DNA from: Blastopirellula sediminis
GTDB lineage: Bacteria > Planctomycetota > Planctomycetia > Pirellulales > Pirellulaceae
DNA: 64,000 nt
Assembly (NCBI RefSeq): GCF_020966755.1
Contig: NZ_JAJKFT010000002.1
Coordinates: 496,001 to 560,000, forward strand
Direction of reading: 5' to 3'
The translations under genes and the position numbers were made by a program. A model generated the notes under the pieces. The model searched no databases, was not told the DNA's origin, and saw only the letters and a list, made by a program, of their open reading frames with translations. Shown in pieces: positions 22,385 through 32,500 of the stretch (its first letter is position 1; the number at the start of each line of letters is the position of its first letter).

Positions 22385-23740
22385 GTGTCCAAGAACACCT
22401 CGACGCGTCGTCAATTTCTGCAGACCAGCGCCTCGGTTACCGCTGCCGTGGCGACGCTCGGTCCCAGCTTGTACGTCTCGGCGGCCGAAAAAGTCAGCTC
22501 CGACAAACTGAACATCGGCATCATCGGCGCCGGCGGCCGCGGCGGCGCCAACTTGAACGGCGTCAAAGAAGAAAACATTTACGCTCTCTGCGATACCAAT
22601 CCCGAAGTGCTCGCAAAGGTGAGCGCCACGTTCGCCGGAGCGAAAACCTACACCGATTGGCGCGAGGTGGTGCAAGATCCGCAGATCGACGCGGTGGTCA
22701 TCAGCACGGCCGATCATCATCACGCCTTGTGCGCCTTGGCCGCGATGCGAGCCGGCAAGCACGTCTACTGCGAAAAGCCGCTCGCCGCGACCGTGCAGGA
22801 AGCCCGGCTGATGCAGGAGGTCTACGCCCAGAACAAAGGGAAAATCGCCACGCAGATGGGGACGCAGATTCACGCGACGGAAAATTATCGCCGCGCGGTT
22901 GAACTCGTTCAGTCGGGCGCCGTCGGCCCGGTCACCGAAGCGCACGTCTGGTGCAGCCGCACGATCAATCCCGTGGAACCGGCCGTTCTGCCCGAAGAAG
23001 CGATTCCGAAAGGCTTCGACTGGAACGTCTGGCTCGGCCCGGCTGCGATGCGTCCTTACAACTCGCAATACTGGCGCGGCGGCAACTTGAACTGGAATCG
23101 CCGCTGGGAATTTGGCAACGGCGTCCTCGGCGACATGGGAAGCCATTTGATCGACTTGCCTTTCTGGGCGCTCGGTTTGCATCGCCCGACCAGCGTCGTT
23201 TCGGAAGGTCCTGCCGCTGACGAGATCGCTTGTCCGCCGTGGCAAATGGTGACGTGGGAACACGCGGCTCGCGCAGGAAATGAAAACTGGGCCGAGCCAA
23301 CCAAGGTGATCTGGTACCACGGTCCGGAAGGAATGCGCCGCCGCAGCGAGTATCTGCAACCGCTGGTCGGCGACGTGACCAAGATCGACGACTGGGGAAT
23401 CGGCGTCGCCTTCGTCGGTCCGAAAGGGGTGCTGGTCGCCGACTACGGCAAATGCGTCCTTGGTCCCAAAGAAAAGTTCGCCGACTTCCAACCCCCAAAG
23501 CCGTTCATCGCGCCGAGCATCGGGCATTACAACGAGTGGATCCAAGCCGCCAAGACCGGCGGCGAGTCCCTCTGCAACTTCAACTATTCCGGCGCGCTGA
23601 TCGAGCACAATCTGCTTGGCAACGTCGCCCATCGTGCCGGCAAGAAGCTAGAGTGGGACGCGGCGAATCTGACCGTGACCAACTCCCCCGAGGCCAATGC
23701 GCTGCTCACCAAAGAATACCGCGATGGGTGGGGCGTTTAG
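22385..23740 (+). CDS. GFO/IDH/MocA family oxidoreductase with Tat leader
   Basis: 451 residues from the GTG at 22385, preceded by GAGGGG. The leader TSTRRQFLQTSASVTAAVA is a twin-arginine signal, so the folded, cofactor-loaded enzyme is exported. The Rossmann motif is NIGIIGAGGRGGANL, followed by VISTADHHHALCALAAMRAGKHVYCEKPLA with the EKP signature, then the C-terminal beta domain (GNGVLGDMGSHLIDLPFWAL). NAD(P)-dependent sugar or inositol oxidoreductase; substrate unknown. An ATG 17 codons upstream is possible but has no better ribosome-binding site. Confidence 0.93.
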   Translation: MSKNTSTRRQFLQTSASVTAAVATLGPSLYVSAAEKVSSDKLNIGIIGAGGRGGANLNGVKEENIYALCDTNPEVLAKVSATFAGAKTYTDWREVVQDPQIDAVVISTADHHHALCALAAMRAGKHVYCEKPLAATVQEARLMQEVYAQNKGKIATQMGTQIHATENYRRAVELVQSGAVGPVTEAHVWCSRTINPVEPAVLPEEAIPKGFDWNVWLGPAAMRPYNSQYWRGGNLNWNRRWEFGNGVLGDMGSHLIDLPFWALGLHRPTSVVSEGPAADEIACPPWQMVTWEHAARAGNENWAEPTKVIWYHGPEGMRRRSEYLQPLVGDVTKIDDWGIGVAFVGPKGVLVADYGKCVLGPKEKFADFQPPKPFIAPSIGHYNEWIQAAKTGGESLCNFNYSGALIEHNLLGNVAHRAGKKLEWDAANLTVTNSPEANALLTKEYRDGWGV

Positions 23741-23967
23741 CCGGTTTCTCTCGCTAATGTCGCGTGATATCGCAATAAGTCATTGCCGTTTCACGATTTC
23801 TGACAATTCCCGCGCGGTCCCCAACTTTTGGGCGGCCGCGTTTTTTTCTGCGCGACCTCGCAGAAATCGCGCGAAGCGGGAAAAATCTTTGTAAGGTCTC
23901 GTCTATTTCTGTAGATAGTAGGGCGAGACCGACGACTCACGTCACCTCCCAGTTGGAACCGCGCCGC

Positions 23968-24507
23968 ATGTCGCCCACGGATCAAACGCTGACCGACGAA
24001 GACTTCATTCGTCTCTTGACCGTCTATCACGGGCGAATCCTGCAGTACGTCACCTCCCTCATCCCGAATCGCGCCCAGGCCGAAGATGTGATGCAGGAAG
24101 TCTCGCTCGCCCTCTGGGAAAAACGAACGCAATTCGACGCCGATCTCAACTTCCTCACGTGGTCGCGAGCCTTCGCTCGACTGCAGGTGTTGGCCCACTA
24201 TCGCAAACAATCGCGGATCCCGACCCAACTTTCGGACGGGGCGCTCGACCGAGTCGTCGCCGCAATCGACACGCGGCAACATGCGGTCGACGATCAACTG
24301 ACGCTCCTCCGCAGTTGCCTTGGCAAGCTGCCGGATGCGCAGCGCGATCTCGTTCGCCGCTTCTATGACGGTCGACTCGACGTCTTGCAAGTTGCGCAAG
24401 ATCTGCACGTTCAGCCCAACACCCTCTACGTAAAGATCCATCGCATCCGCGAGCGGCTGCTCGCCTGCGTGCAGAAGCATTCCGCTCTGTCAGGAGCGCC
24501 GGCATGA
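23968..24507 (+). CDS. ECF-type RNA polymerase sigma factor
   Basis: 179 residues from the ATG at 23968. Region 2 is HGRILQYVTSLIPNRAQAEDVMQEVSLALWEK and region 4 ends LQVAQDLHVQPNTLYVKIHRIRERLLACV, a helix-turn-helix that recognises -35 sequences. It matches the sigma subfamily that planctomycetes pair with FecR-like membrane anti-sigma factors. The stop overlaps the start of the next gene by 4 nt (ATGA), so the two are translationally coupled. Confidence 0.9.
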   Translation: MSPTDQTLTDEDFIRLLTVYHGRILQYVTSLIPNRAQAEDVMQEVSLALWEKRTQFDADLNFLTWSRAFARLQVLAHYRKQSRIPTQLSDGALDRVVAAIDTRQHAVDDQLTLLRSCLGKLPDAQRDLVRRFYDGRLDVLQVAQDLHVQPNTLYVKIHRIRERLLACVQKHSALSGAPA

Positions 24508-25910
24508 GCCAATCCCACGCCGACAACTTCCGCTCCCCCGTTTCACCCGAAGTCGCCCGGTTGGTCGCGCGCTGCATCGGTCAGCAAGCTTCGGACGAAG
24601 ATTGGCGCCAGCTGAACGAGCTGTTGGAGACCGATGACGACGTCCTGCACTATTACGTCGAACATAGCGGCTTGAACGCGACGCTCGGTTCGCTGGTCGA
24701 TTGGAACGACGATCCGAAAGCGGCGGTTCCGCCGCGGCGAATCAACTGGCAGTTGGCGGTAACTTTGGCGCTCGCTTGCAGTCTGCTATTCGCCGTCTCC
24801 GTCTATCTCTTCTCCGCCTTCGGTGGCGGTGAAAACAACCGGTACCTCGCGCGGCGCGTCTTTTCGACCGCCAGCGACCTGCAAGTTGCCGGCAGTCCGC
24901 AGCACGAAACCGCGATCGCTCCCCGTCAGCGTATCACCTTCAGCGACGGGACGGTCGGCTTTTCGCTCGCCTGCGGCGTCGACCTGGTGGTCGATGGCCC
25001 GGCCGATCTCGAAATCGTCTCACGCAACTATGTCCGTCTGAAATCGGGACGTCTGATCGCCAACGCCCAGCAGCAAGCGGAACCGATCACGATCGAAACG
25101 CCCCAGTGTCGCGTGCAGGATCAAGGAGGCCGCTTCGGGCTCGCTTCGTTCGTCGGCCAGGCCGACAGCGTCGCCGTCTTCCAGGGGCAACTCAACCTTT
25201 CCCGCCGCAGCAACACCCATGCGCTGCACCGCGGCGACGCCGTTCGGATCGACGACGATGGCGAGCTCTCGCGACTGCCGACCGTCTTGGAGGGTTTGTT
25301 CCCGAATGCCAGCGACATCAACCACACCACACTTGCCGACAGCGTGATTGAATCGGTGACCGACAACGTCGACGATGACTCGGTCTATGGGTTTTATCAT
25401 GTCGCCCCTAACGGATTCGGCGAAGACGCCGTCGCCTATGTCGATCGCGAGCATCAATGGAACAGCCTTGGCCCGCATGGTATACCGCCGTTTCTGCAGA
25501 ACGCCGAATATGTGATGACGCTGAACGACGATCGCTTTCATGAAGCGGCGCTCCGGATCAATTTGAAGCTTCGCAAGCCGGCGACCGTGTACGTCCTGTA
25601 CACCGAGTGCATGTTCGTCCCGGAGTGGCTCTCGCGCGACTTTGTCGATACCGGCTACAAGATCGGGATGGATGAAGGCCCGTACCTGCAAAACGGAAAA
25701 CTGGTCAACAACGCCTATGACCTTGCCGTCGGCGCGAACAACAGCATCGACAGCAACTTTCGCGTCTGGGCCCGGAAAATCGATTCGCCTGGCGTGATTA
25801 CGCTCGGAGGCGTCGACATTCGCGTGCATGACTTACCCCAACCTGAATATGGCGCCCACAACGGATCCAACATGTACGGAATCGTCGTCGCCCCCGCCTT
25901 GCCTGAGTAG
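24504..25910 (+). CDS. FecR-like transmembrane anti-sigma/sensor protein
   Basis: 468 residues. A short cytoplasmic part (about residues 1-80) is followed by one transmembrane helix (WQLAVTLALACSLLFAVSVYLFSAF), then a FecR-like beta domain (GTVGFSLACGVDLVVDGPAD, YVRLKSGRLIANAQQQAEPI, FVGQADSVAVFQGQLNL), and a C-terminal beta-rich module (residues 310-468) of unknown ligand. By analogy with FecR proteins it would hold the sigma factor encoded immediately upstream, overlapping by 4 nt, until an outside signal arrives; this is inference. The next gene starts 54 nt downstream and is a plausible target. Confidence 0.82.
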   Translation: MSQSHADNFRSPVSPEVARLVARCIGQQASDEDWRQLNELLETDDDVLHYYVEHSGLNATLGSLVDWNDDPKAAVPPRRINWQLAVTLALACSLLFAVSVYLFSAFGGGENNRYLARRVFSTASDLQVAGSPQHETAIAPRQRITFSDGTVGFSLACGVDLVVDGPADLEIVSRNYVRLKSGRLIANAQQQAEPITIETPQCRVQDQGGRFGLASFVGQADSVAVFQGQLNLSRRSNTHALHRGDAVRIDDDGELSRLPTVLEGLFPNASDINHTTLADSVIESVTDNVDDDSVYGFYHVAPNGFGEDAVAYVDREHQWNSLGPHGIPPFLQNAEYVMTLNDDRFHEAALRINLKLRKPATVYVLYTECMFVPEWLSRDFVDTGYKIGMDEGPYLQNGKLVNNAYDLAVGANNSIDSNFRVWARKIDSPGVITLGGVDIRVHDLPQPEYGAHNGSNMYGIVVAPALPE

Positions 25911-25964
25911 TGCGACCTCGCGCCGCATCCCGCCTTTCCCTTTTGTCCGCCGGAGTCATCTCGT

Positions 25965-28910
25965 ATGCGATCGTTCGCCGCTCTTTCGCTTTGCTTTGCC
26001 GTCGCGGTCTGTTGTTCCGCCGAAGAATTCGACTTCGCCGATCAGCTGCCGCGAGTCGCTCCGAAGCAACCGGCCGAAGCGCTGAAGACGATTCAAGTCG
26101 CCCCAGGCTTTCGGGTCGAGCAAGCGGCGACCGAGCCGAATGTCGTCGATCCAGTCGCGATGGCGTTTGACGCCGATGGACGAATGTTTGTGATCGAAAT
26201 GCGGGGCTATTCCGAAGACGATGGGCTCGTCTTGGGTCGCGTCCGGCTGCTCGAAGATGTCGACGATGACGGCGTCTATGAAAAGAGCACCGTCTTCGCG
26301 GAAGGTCTATCGTGGCCGACGGCGATCGCCTGCGTCCGCGGCGGCGTCTTGGTCGGCGCGGCGCCTGACATCTACTTTTTGAAGGACAACAACGGAGACG
26401 GCGTCGCCGACGAGCGGCGAGTCGTCTATACCGGGTTCGGCAAAACTAACGTTCAAGGTTTGATGAACACGTTCCTGTGGGGACTCGACAACCGCATTCA
26501 TGGCGCGACCAGCAGCAGCGGCGGCGTGGTGAAGCCGGTCGTCGATGGTCAGCCGCAAGGAGAGGGCGTCAACCTGCGCGGTCGCGACTTTGCGATCGAT
26601 ACCGCGGCGATGACGATCACCCCAACCAGCGGCGGAGCCCAGCATGGGATGAGCTTTGACGATTGGGGAGACAAGTTTGTCTGCTCCAATAGCGATCACC
26701 TGCAACAAGTGATGTACGAGGACCGCTACTTCTCTCGCAACCCGTATGTCGCTCCGCCGTCGTCGCGGCGCAGCATCGCCGCCGATGGTCCCCAGGCGGA
26801 CGTCTATCGCACGAGCCCGGTCGAAGCGTGGCGGGTGATTCGAACTCGCCTGCGTGCCGAGAAAATCGTCCCCGGCGTCGTCGAAGGGGGAGGGCGGCCG
26901 GCTGGCTACTTCACCGGCGCGACCGGCGTGACGATTTTCCGCGGCGATGCGTGGCCGTCGGAGTTCCAAGGGAACGCGATCGTCGGCGACGTCGGCAGCA
27001 ACCTGGTTCACCGCAAACGCCTGATTCCCAACGGCGTCGTCTACAGCGGCGAGCGGATCGACGAGAAGAGCGAATTCGTTTCGTCGAGCGACATCTGGTT
27101 CCGTCCTGTTCAATTCTCCAACGCTCCCGACGGCTCCCTCTACATCGCCGACATGTATCGCGAAACGATCGAACATCCTGCGTCGCTCCCCCCGATGATC
27201 AAACGGCATCTTGATCTGACCAGCGGACGCGATCGCGGACGGGTCTATCGCGTGGTCGGTGAAAACTACCAGCGGCCCAAGACGCTCAAGATGTCGCAGA
27301 TGACTGCCATCGAACTGGCCCAGCTGCTCGCCGATCCAATCAGTTGGCGCCGCGAAACGGCCGCGCGCCTGCTATACGAGCGACAAGATCTGTCCGCCGT
27401 GCCGGTCTTGAAAGAGATGGCCGCTGCCGGCGCCTCGCCGCAAGCCCGCATCCAGGCGCTCTACGCACTGGCCGGGCTCCAATCGCTCGATGAGAAAACG
27501 CTGCTGACGCCGCTCGACGATCAGCACCCCCGCGTTCGCCAACAAGCGATCCGCTTGAGCGAGCCGCTTCTGGCCAAATCTCCGGCGCTGCGTCAAAAGG
27601 AAGTTCAGCTGGTCGCCGACAGCGATCCGCATGTTCGCTACCAACTCGCATTCTCGCTTGGCGAGTTTCCCGCTGCCGAGAAACAAGCGCCGCTGGCGAA
27701 ACTGGCCGCCTCCGATGGAAACGATCCCTATTTTGTCGCCGCGATCCAAAGCAGCGTCGCCGAAGGCGCCGGCGCGTTGTGGGCGAATCTGGCGAAATCG
27801 GCCCAGCTGTCCAGTGGCGAGAAAACTCTTTTGCTCGCCCTGGCGAAGCAAGTCGGCAAACAGCGCCGCAAAGAAGATATCGCCGCTATGGTCGCCGCAT
27901 TGCCGCAGTTGAGCAAGTCGCACGCTGACCTGGTTCCGCTGGTAATCAAAGAAATGGCGGCCGGCGGAGATGCCGCCTTGGCGGCCCAAATTGCCGCCGC
28001 CGTTGATGGCAATGGCGAAGCGATGCTGCAGCGGATCTACGATCAGGCGGTCGTCGTCGTGAAAGACGAAAAGGCGCCGCTCGCCGCACGGACCGCCGCC
28101 ATGCCGACGCTCCGCTTTCGTTCGCTTGACGAGAAGCTCTTCGCCGAACTCTTACAGCCGTCGCAGCCGCCTGCGCTACAGCAAGCGGCGCTGCAGACGC
28201 TCGCCCACTTTTCCTCCAGCGAAGCGGCCAATCTGGTGCTCGAGCGCTGGTCGGCGATGAGCCCCTCATTGCGGCAGTCGGCGTTTCAGGTCTTGGCCGC
28301 CAATCCGCAAGGGATCGCCAGCCTGCTCGACGCGGTGCAGGCTGGCGAAATTCGGACCGCCGATCTCGATATGAACGTGCTTAACACGCTAAAATCGCTG
28401 CAAACTCCGGACATCCAGGCTCGCATCGACGACCTGGCGAAATCGACCGGCAAGTCGGATCGAGACGCGATCGTCGCCGAGTATCGCCCGGCGCTCGAAA
28501 TGACGGGCGACCCCGAGCGCGGCGAAGCGGTCTTCGTGAAGAACTGCTCCAGCTGTCACCAGATGAACGGCAAAGGACATCCGATCGGCCCGAATCTCGC
28601 CGCGATGAAAAACCGGGGCGCCGAGGCGATTCTCACGAACGTGCTGAACCCGAACCTGGAAGTGAATCCGCAGTATATGAGCTACGTCTGCCTGACGACC
28701 GACGGTCGCGCGCTGACCGGCATCATCTCTAACGAGACGGCGACCAGCATCACGCTGCTGCAAGGCGAGAACAAATCGGAGACGATCCTGCGAATCGACA
28801 TCGATGAACTTCGCAGCACCGGTCAATCGCTGATGCCGCAAGACCTGGAGAAGCAGATCGATCGTCAAGCGATGGCTGACTTGCTCCGCTATCTGCTTGA
28901 TTCGAAGTAA
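25965..28910 (+). CDS. PVC-type propeller-HEAT-heme protein
   Basis: 981 residues with a signal peptide (FAALSLCFAVAVCCSAEE). The N-terminal half is a glucose dehydrogenase-like beta-propeller (FRVEQAATEPNVVDPVAMAF through NAPDGSLYIADMYRETIEHP). HEAT-like repeats follow (about 440-830), then a cytochrome c domain with CSSCHQMNGKGHPIGPNL and the axial-Met region. This architecture is a hallmark of planctomycetes and verrucomicrobia and is thought to oxidise sugars or glycan fragments and pass electrons to heme. It may be controlled by the adjoining sigma/FecR-like pair. Confidence 0.92.
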   Translation: MRSFAALSLCFAVAVCCSAEEFDFADQLPRVAPKQPAEALKTIQVAPGFRVEQAATEPNVVDPVAMAFDADGRMFVIEMRGYSEDDGLVLGRVRLLEDVDDDGVYEKSTVFAEGLSWPTAIACVRGGVLVGAAPDIYFLKDNNGDGVADERRVVYTGFGKTNVQGLMNTFLWGLDNRIHGATSSSGGVVKPVVDGQPQGEGVNLRGRDFAIDTAAMTITPTSGGAQHGMSFDDWGDKFVCSNSDHLQQVMYEDRYFSRNPYVAPPSSRRSIAADGPQADVYRTSPVEAWRVIRTRLRAEKIVPGVVEGGGRPAGYFTGATGVTIFRGDAWPSEFQGNAIVGDVGSNLVHRKRLIPNGVVYSGERIDEKSEFVSSSDIWFRPVQFSNAPDGSLYIADMYRETIEHPASLPPMIKRHLDLTSGRDRGRVYRVVGENYQRPKTLKMSQMTAIELAQLLADPISWRRETAARLLYERQDLSAVPVLKEMAAAGASPQARIQALYALAGLQSLDEKTLLTPLDDQHPRVRQQAIRLSEPLLAKSPALRQKEVQLVADSDPHVRYQLAFSLGEFPAAEKQAPLAKLAASDGNDPYFVAAIQSSVAEGAGALWANLAKSAQLSSGEKTLLLALAKQVGKQRRKEDIAAMVAALPQLSKSHADLVPLVIKEMAAGGDAALAAQIAAAVDGNGEAMLQRIYDQAVVVVKDEKAPLAARTAAMPTLRFRSLDEKLFAELLQPSQPPALQQAALQTLAHFSSSEAANLVLERWSAMSPSLRQSAFQVLAANPQGIASLLDAVQAGEIRTADLDMNVLNTLKSLQTPDIQARIDDLAKSTGKSDRDAIVAEYRPALEMTGDPERGEAVFVKNCSSCHQMNGKGHPIGPNLAAMKNRGAEAILTNVLNPNLEVNPQYMSYVCLTTDGRALTGIISNETATSITLLQGENKSETILRIDIDELRSTGQSLMPQDLEKQIDRQAMADLLRYLLDSK

Positions 28911-29008
28911 TCGAGCAGATAACGCCCCCAAATTTCGACTTTCGCGTCGTAATCGCGTATGATGACGTAGATAAACGTTACTTGATACGACGCCGATTGG
29001 AGATAGTT

Positions 29009-29587
29009 TTGGGTTTTACGGTCTATTACCGCACGACGAAACCAGTTTCTAACGAACTTTCGAGCCAGATTAGCAGCGCCGCCGACGCTCTTTGTCGGCA
29101 GCGCCAATGGCTCAGTTGCGAGCCGATCCGCTTCTTCGCCAAGACGGACGGTCACATGAAAGGGGGAAGCAAGCCCAACTTTTCTCCCCATCCGGACGAC
29201 GTCGCTGCGTTTGAAGCGATCGATCGTCCTGATGGCACGATGCTCGACGCGCTGGAAGTGCTGTGCGAAATCTCGCGCCGACACGCCGTCGATTGGGAGT
29301 TCTCTCACGATCATGACGAAGGGCCGATCGGCTTTATCATTAGCGGCGAGTGCGATGAGAACCTACTCGCCCAGGTCGAAGCGCTCGATCAACTGACGAC
29401 CCTCATCTCCGGCGTACAAACCGGCCCGGCCGTCGCGCCGAACATTTACGTTGAAGACGATCTGATCGACGACTTGCCGGAGGATGTCGGCGGTTTCGCT
29501 TCGCTGGCCGAAGTCGAAGCTCACGTCGAAGCGAGCGACGACGATGATGATGACGAAGAGCCGGCGATCTTGAAGTTTCCGAGTTAG
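29009..29587 (+). CDS. Conserved hypothetical protein with acidic tail
   Basis: 192 residues from a TTG at 29009, chosen because GGAG sits 7 nt upstream and the product then starts (M)GFTVYYRTTKPV. There are no known motifs: a short alpha/beta fold, FSHDHDEGPIGFIISGECDE in the middle and an extremely acidic C-terminus (SDDDDDDEEP). It is soluble and probably cytosolic. Convergent with the large HEAT gene. I cannot assign a function. Confidence 0.7.
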   Translation: MGFTVYYRTTKPVSNELSSQISSAADALCRQRQWLSCEPIRFFAKTDGHMKGGSKPNFSPHPDDVAAFEAIDRPDGTMLDALEVLCEISRRHAVDWEFSHDHDEGPIGFIISGECDENLLAQVEALDQLTTLISGVQTGPAVAPNIYVEDDLIDDLPEDVGGFASLAEVEAHVEASDDDDDDEEPAILKFPS

Positions 29588-29598
29588 CCGCGCATCGG

Positions 29599-32500
29599 CT
29601 ATTCCTCTTCCTTCTCTTTCGGCGGCTCGATACCGGCTTGCTTCGCCGCCTCGGAGTCGATCTTCCAGATCGCTTCCCCCAGGCGTTCTTTGTCCCACTC
29701 TTCTTCCGCTGTGCCGTAAAGTTCCAGTAACTTCGGCAACGCAGGTTTCGAAGCGGGGCCAATTTTGCCAAGCGCGACGATCGCTCCCCAATGTCGCGCC
29801 CACAGCCGCCAGGCTACGTTTGAATCGGACTGCAACAGATCGATCAGCGCTTTCTGCAACTCCGGAACTGCGGGCGCGGCGGCCGGGCCGATATCGCCGA
29901 CCGAATCAATCACGCTCGTACCGAACGAATCGTCCCTCACCAATGGAACCAACGTTGGGACGAGCACTTTCCCCTTTTCCTTGAAGGAGCCGATCCCGGC
30001 CGCCGCCGCTGCTCGAACATTCTTGTCAGGCGACGTCAGCTTTTGCGATAGCACCGGCAACACCTTCTCTGCAGCGTCGGTTTGCTGTGCGACAGCTTGG
30101 ATCATCGCCTCTGAAACTTTCGGATTCTTCGCATCGACATGCGTCAACAGAGGAGCGAGGTAAGTGGGATCCTGCTTCTCCAGACGCATGATCACCTTGG
30201 CGGCGGCAATTTGCAGTTGCGAGTCGTCAGAGTTCAGCGCGGACAATAGATCGGGAGCGATCGGCTTGATTGCCGCGATGGCGGGCAAATCGGCCAAAAC
30301 GTCGTATCGTTCGTAGCGGTCGGCGAGCCGGCGCTGGTATTCGGCGATCAATGCGTCGGTCGGCCCTCCGATCGCGATCAGCGCCTCGGCGATCGGCGTA
30401 AGGCTCTCGCTTCCTCGAATTTGCGCAATGATCGCCGGCGCCGCTCTGTTGGCGGCCGGGCCGATCCCCTTGAGCGCTTCGATTGCGGGATACCGGAAGC
30501 GTTCGTCCGCGACTCGTTTCTCCAGTTCGTCAACGGCCGGCGCAGCCGCCGGGCCGATCTCTCCCAAGACTTGAGCGATTGCATTGCTCTGGAATACGTC
30601 ACTCACTTTTAGCAGCTCGATCAGGCGGGGAACGGCCGGCCCAGCGACATCTTTCAAGCGACGGAGACCTTGACAGACGTCCGCCCGCGGCCCTGCTTCC
30701 AATTCGGCCATCAACGGCTCGACGGCGTCGCTCGCCTGCGGATCCAGCTGCGCTAATGCGAGCGCCGCCGGTAGATTGATCTCAGGGTCGTCACTTCTGA
30801 CCGCTTCGTACAGCATCGCTGGCGCCTGCGGCCCCGCTGTAACTTCTTGGTAGTAGAGAGATTGGTAGTATCCCCACAAGGCGCGTGATTTCTTTTCTGG
30901 ATCGTCGAATTCACTTAACCTGGCGGCAAGTCGCTCTCGCGTCGCATCGCTCAGCTCTCGGGTGATTTGATATCGAAGGTTCTCCGCCACTGACGTTATC
31001 GCGTCAATCACCGCATCGTTCGCTGCGGGATCATCCTTCCCCAGAGTCTCCAAAACCTGGGCGAAAAAAAATCGGCGTACGTCATTAGTCTCCGTCGGCA
31101 TTCGCTTTATTAATTCAGGAACGACCGCATCGGCTTCCCAAGACCGTCGACGCAGCGATTTGAGGGAATATGTTTGAATCAGATATTCGTCCCAATCAAA
31201 CCCATGCAGCAGGGCCGGCCCCAGCAGAAGATCTTTCACGTCGCCCTCGGCCAACACGACTGCCGCTGACGTCGCCAGACGCTGCGGTTCGGCGGTGATC
31301 AACTTTCTTAGCTTGAGGAAGGTCTCATTATTCAGTTTCAGCGCTCGTTGCGACCGATAAGTATGGGCGATGAAAAGTAGCATCATCCCCTTGGTCTCGG
31401 TAGAGAGTTCCGACTCTTCATCGGCAACGACGTCCACGACCGCCTCCACACCGCTCGGTCCGCTGGCGGCGAGAACCATCACAGCCCTCTCGACGACATC
31501 GTCGTCGTAACTCGCAAACATCGCGGTAAGGCTTTGGCGCATTTCAGCGTCCAGCTCATAGGAGCGGCTGCTCGAAACGAGCACTCTGGTCGCAGGAAGT
31601 TTCGTTCGCTCTTCTTTCAGCATGGCGGTTATTTTCGCGAGCGATGCGTCGGTTAACTCATCGTTCAGCGCAAAGACCGCGGTCTCCGCTACCTCCTCGT
31701 CCTCCGCCGCCACCAATTCGACGAGCGCCGCTTCCGCCTTGTCTCGTTGCTCGTTGTCCGCATCCAGGAACCCGCCTAATCGGCGAATCGCGCTGGCGCC
31801 AAGCGTCCCTTCCTCCTTCGTCGCCGCGATCAGCGGCTTCAAAACCGCGGCGCTATGATCCGAGAGACCAGCGAGCGTCAGCGCAGCCCACATCTGCTGC
31901 GACGCGTCGTCGCCGGCAAGCGCCTCGTATAACGGCCTCAATTCCGGATCATCGGCTGAATCAAACGGATCGATGAGCAGATCAGCCGCCGCGTGGCGAA
32001 GCTGCGGCGTCTTCTCTTTGTCCAGAACGACCGCGACCAGCGCGGGCCTCGCTTGACGAAGATGGTAAAGTTTATCCTGGATCTCCCAGTCGTCCGCTTC
32101 GCCCGAAAGGGTGGAGACGAGCGCATTCGCAACTTCAACCGTTCGCTCCCCCAGCTTGAGCATCCCAGCGGCGGCCGCTCCTTTCACCTCGCGATCGTCA
32201 TCATTCAGCCGCTCGCGGTAGATGGCGACGGCCTCGTCGCGGGGAATCGTGGTTCGCGACAGCAGGAGGAGCCCGTTCTTTCGGACGCTCGGCTCTTTGC
32301 TTTTCGTCCGCTCGATCATGTACGCCGCAGCGCCGTCGCCGAGATCATCCAGCAGCTTGTCAACCGCTTCGTCGTCATAAAGGTCGAGCTGGGCGAAAGC
32401 GACTTCCGCCACCTCCGGATCGTCCGGAGCGATCTGCAGCAGCGCTTGGCCGGCTGCTTCGCGCACGTCCGACCTCGGGTCGTTGAGGGCCAACTCCCTT

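Noticed and set aside
22292-23632. 446-codon frame antisense to the oxidoreductase
   Set aside because: Shadow frame; composition is Arg/Ala/Val-rich without motifs, and the plus frame has a clear Rossmann domain.
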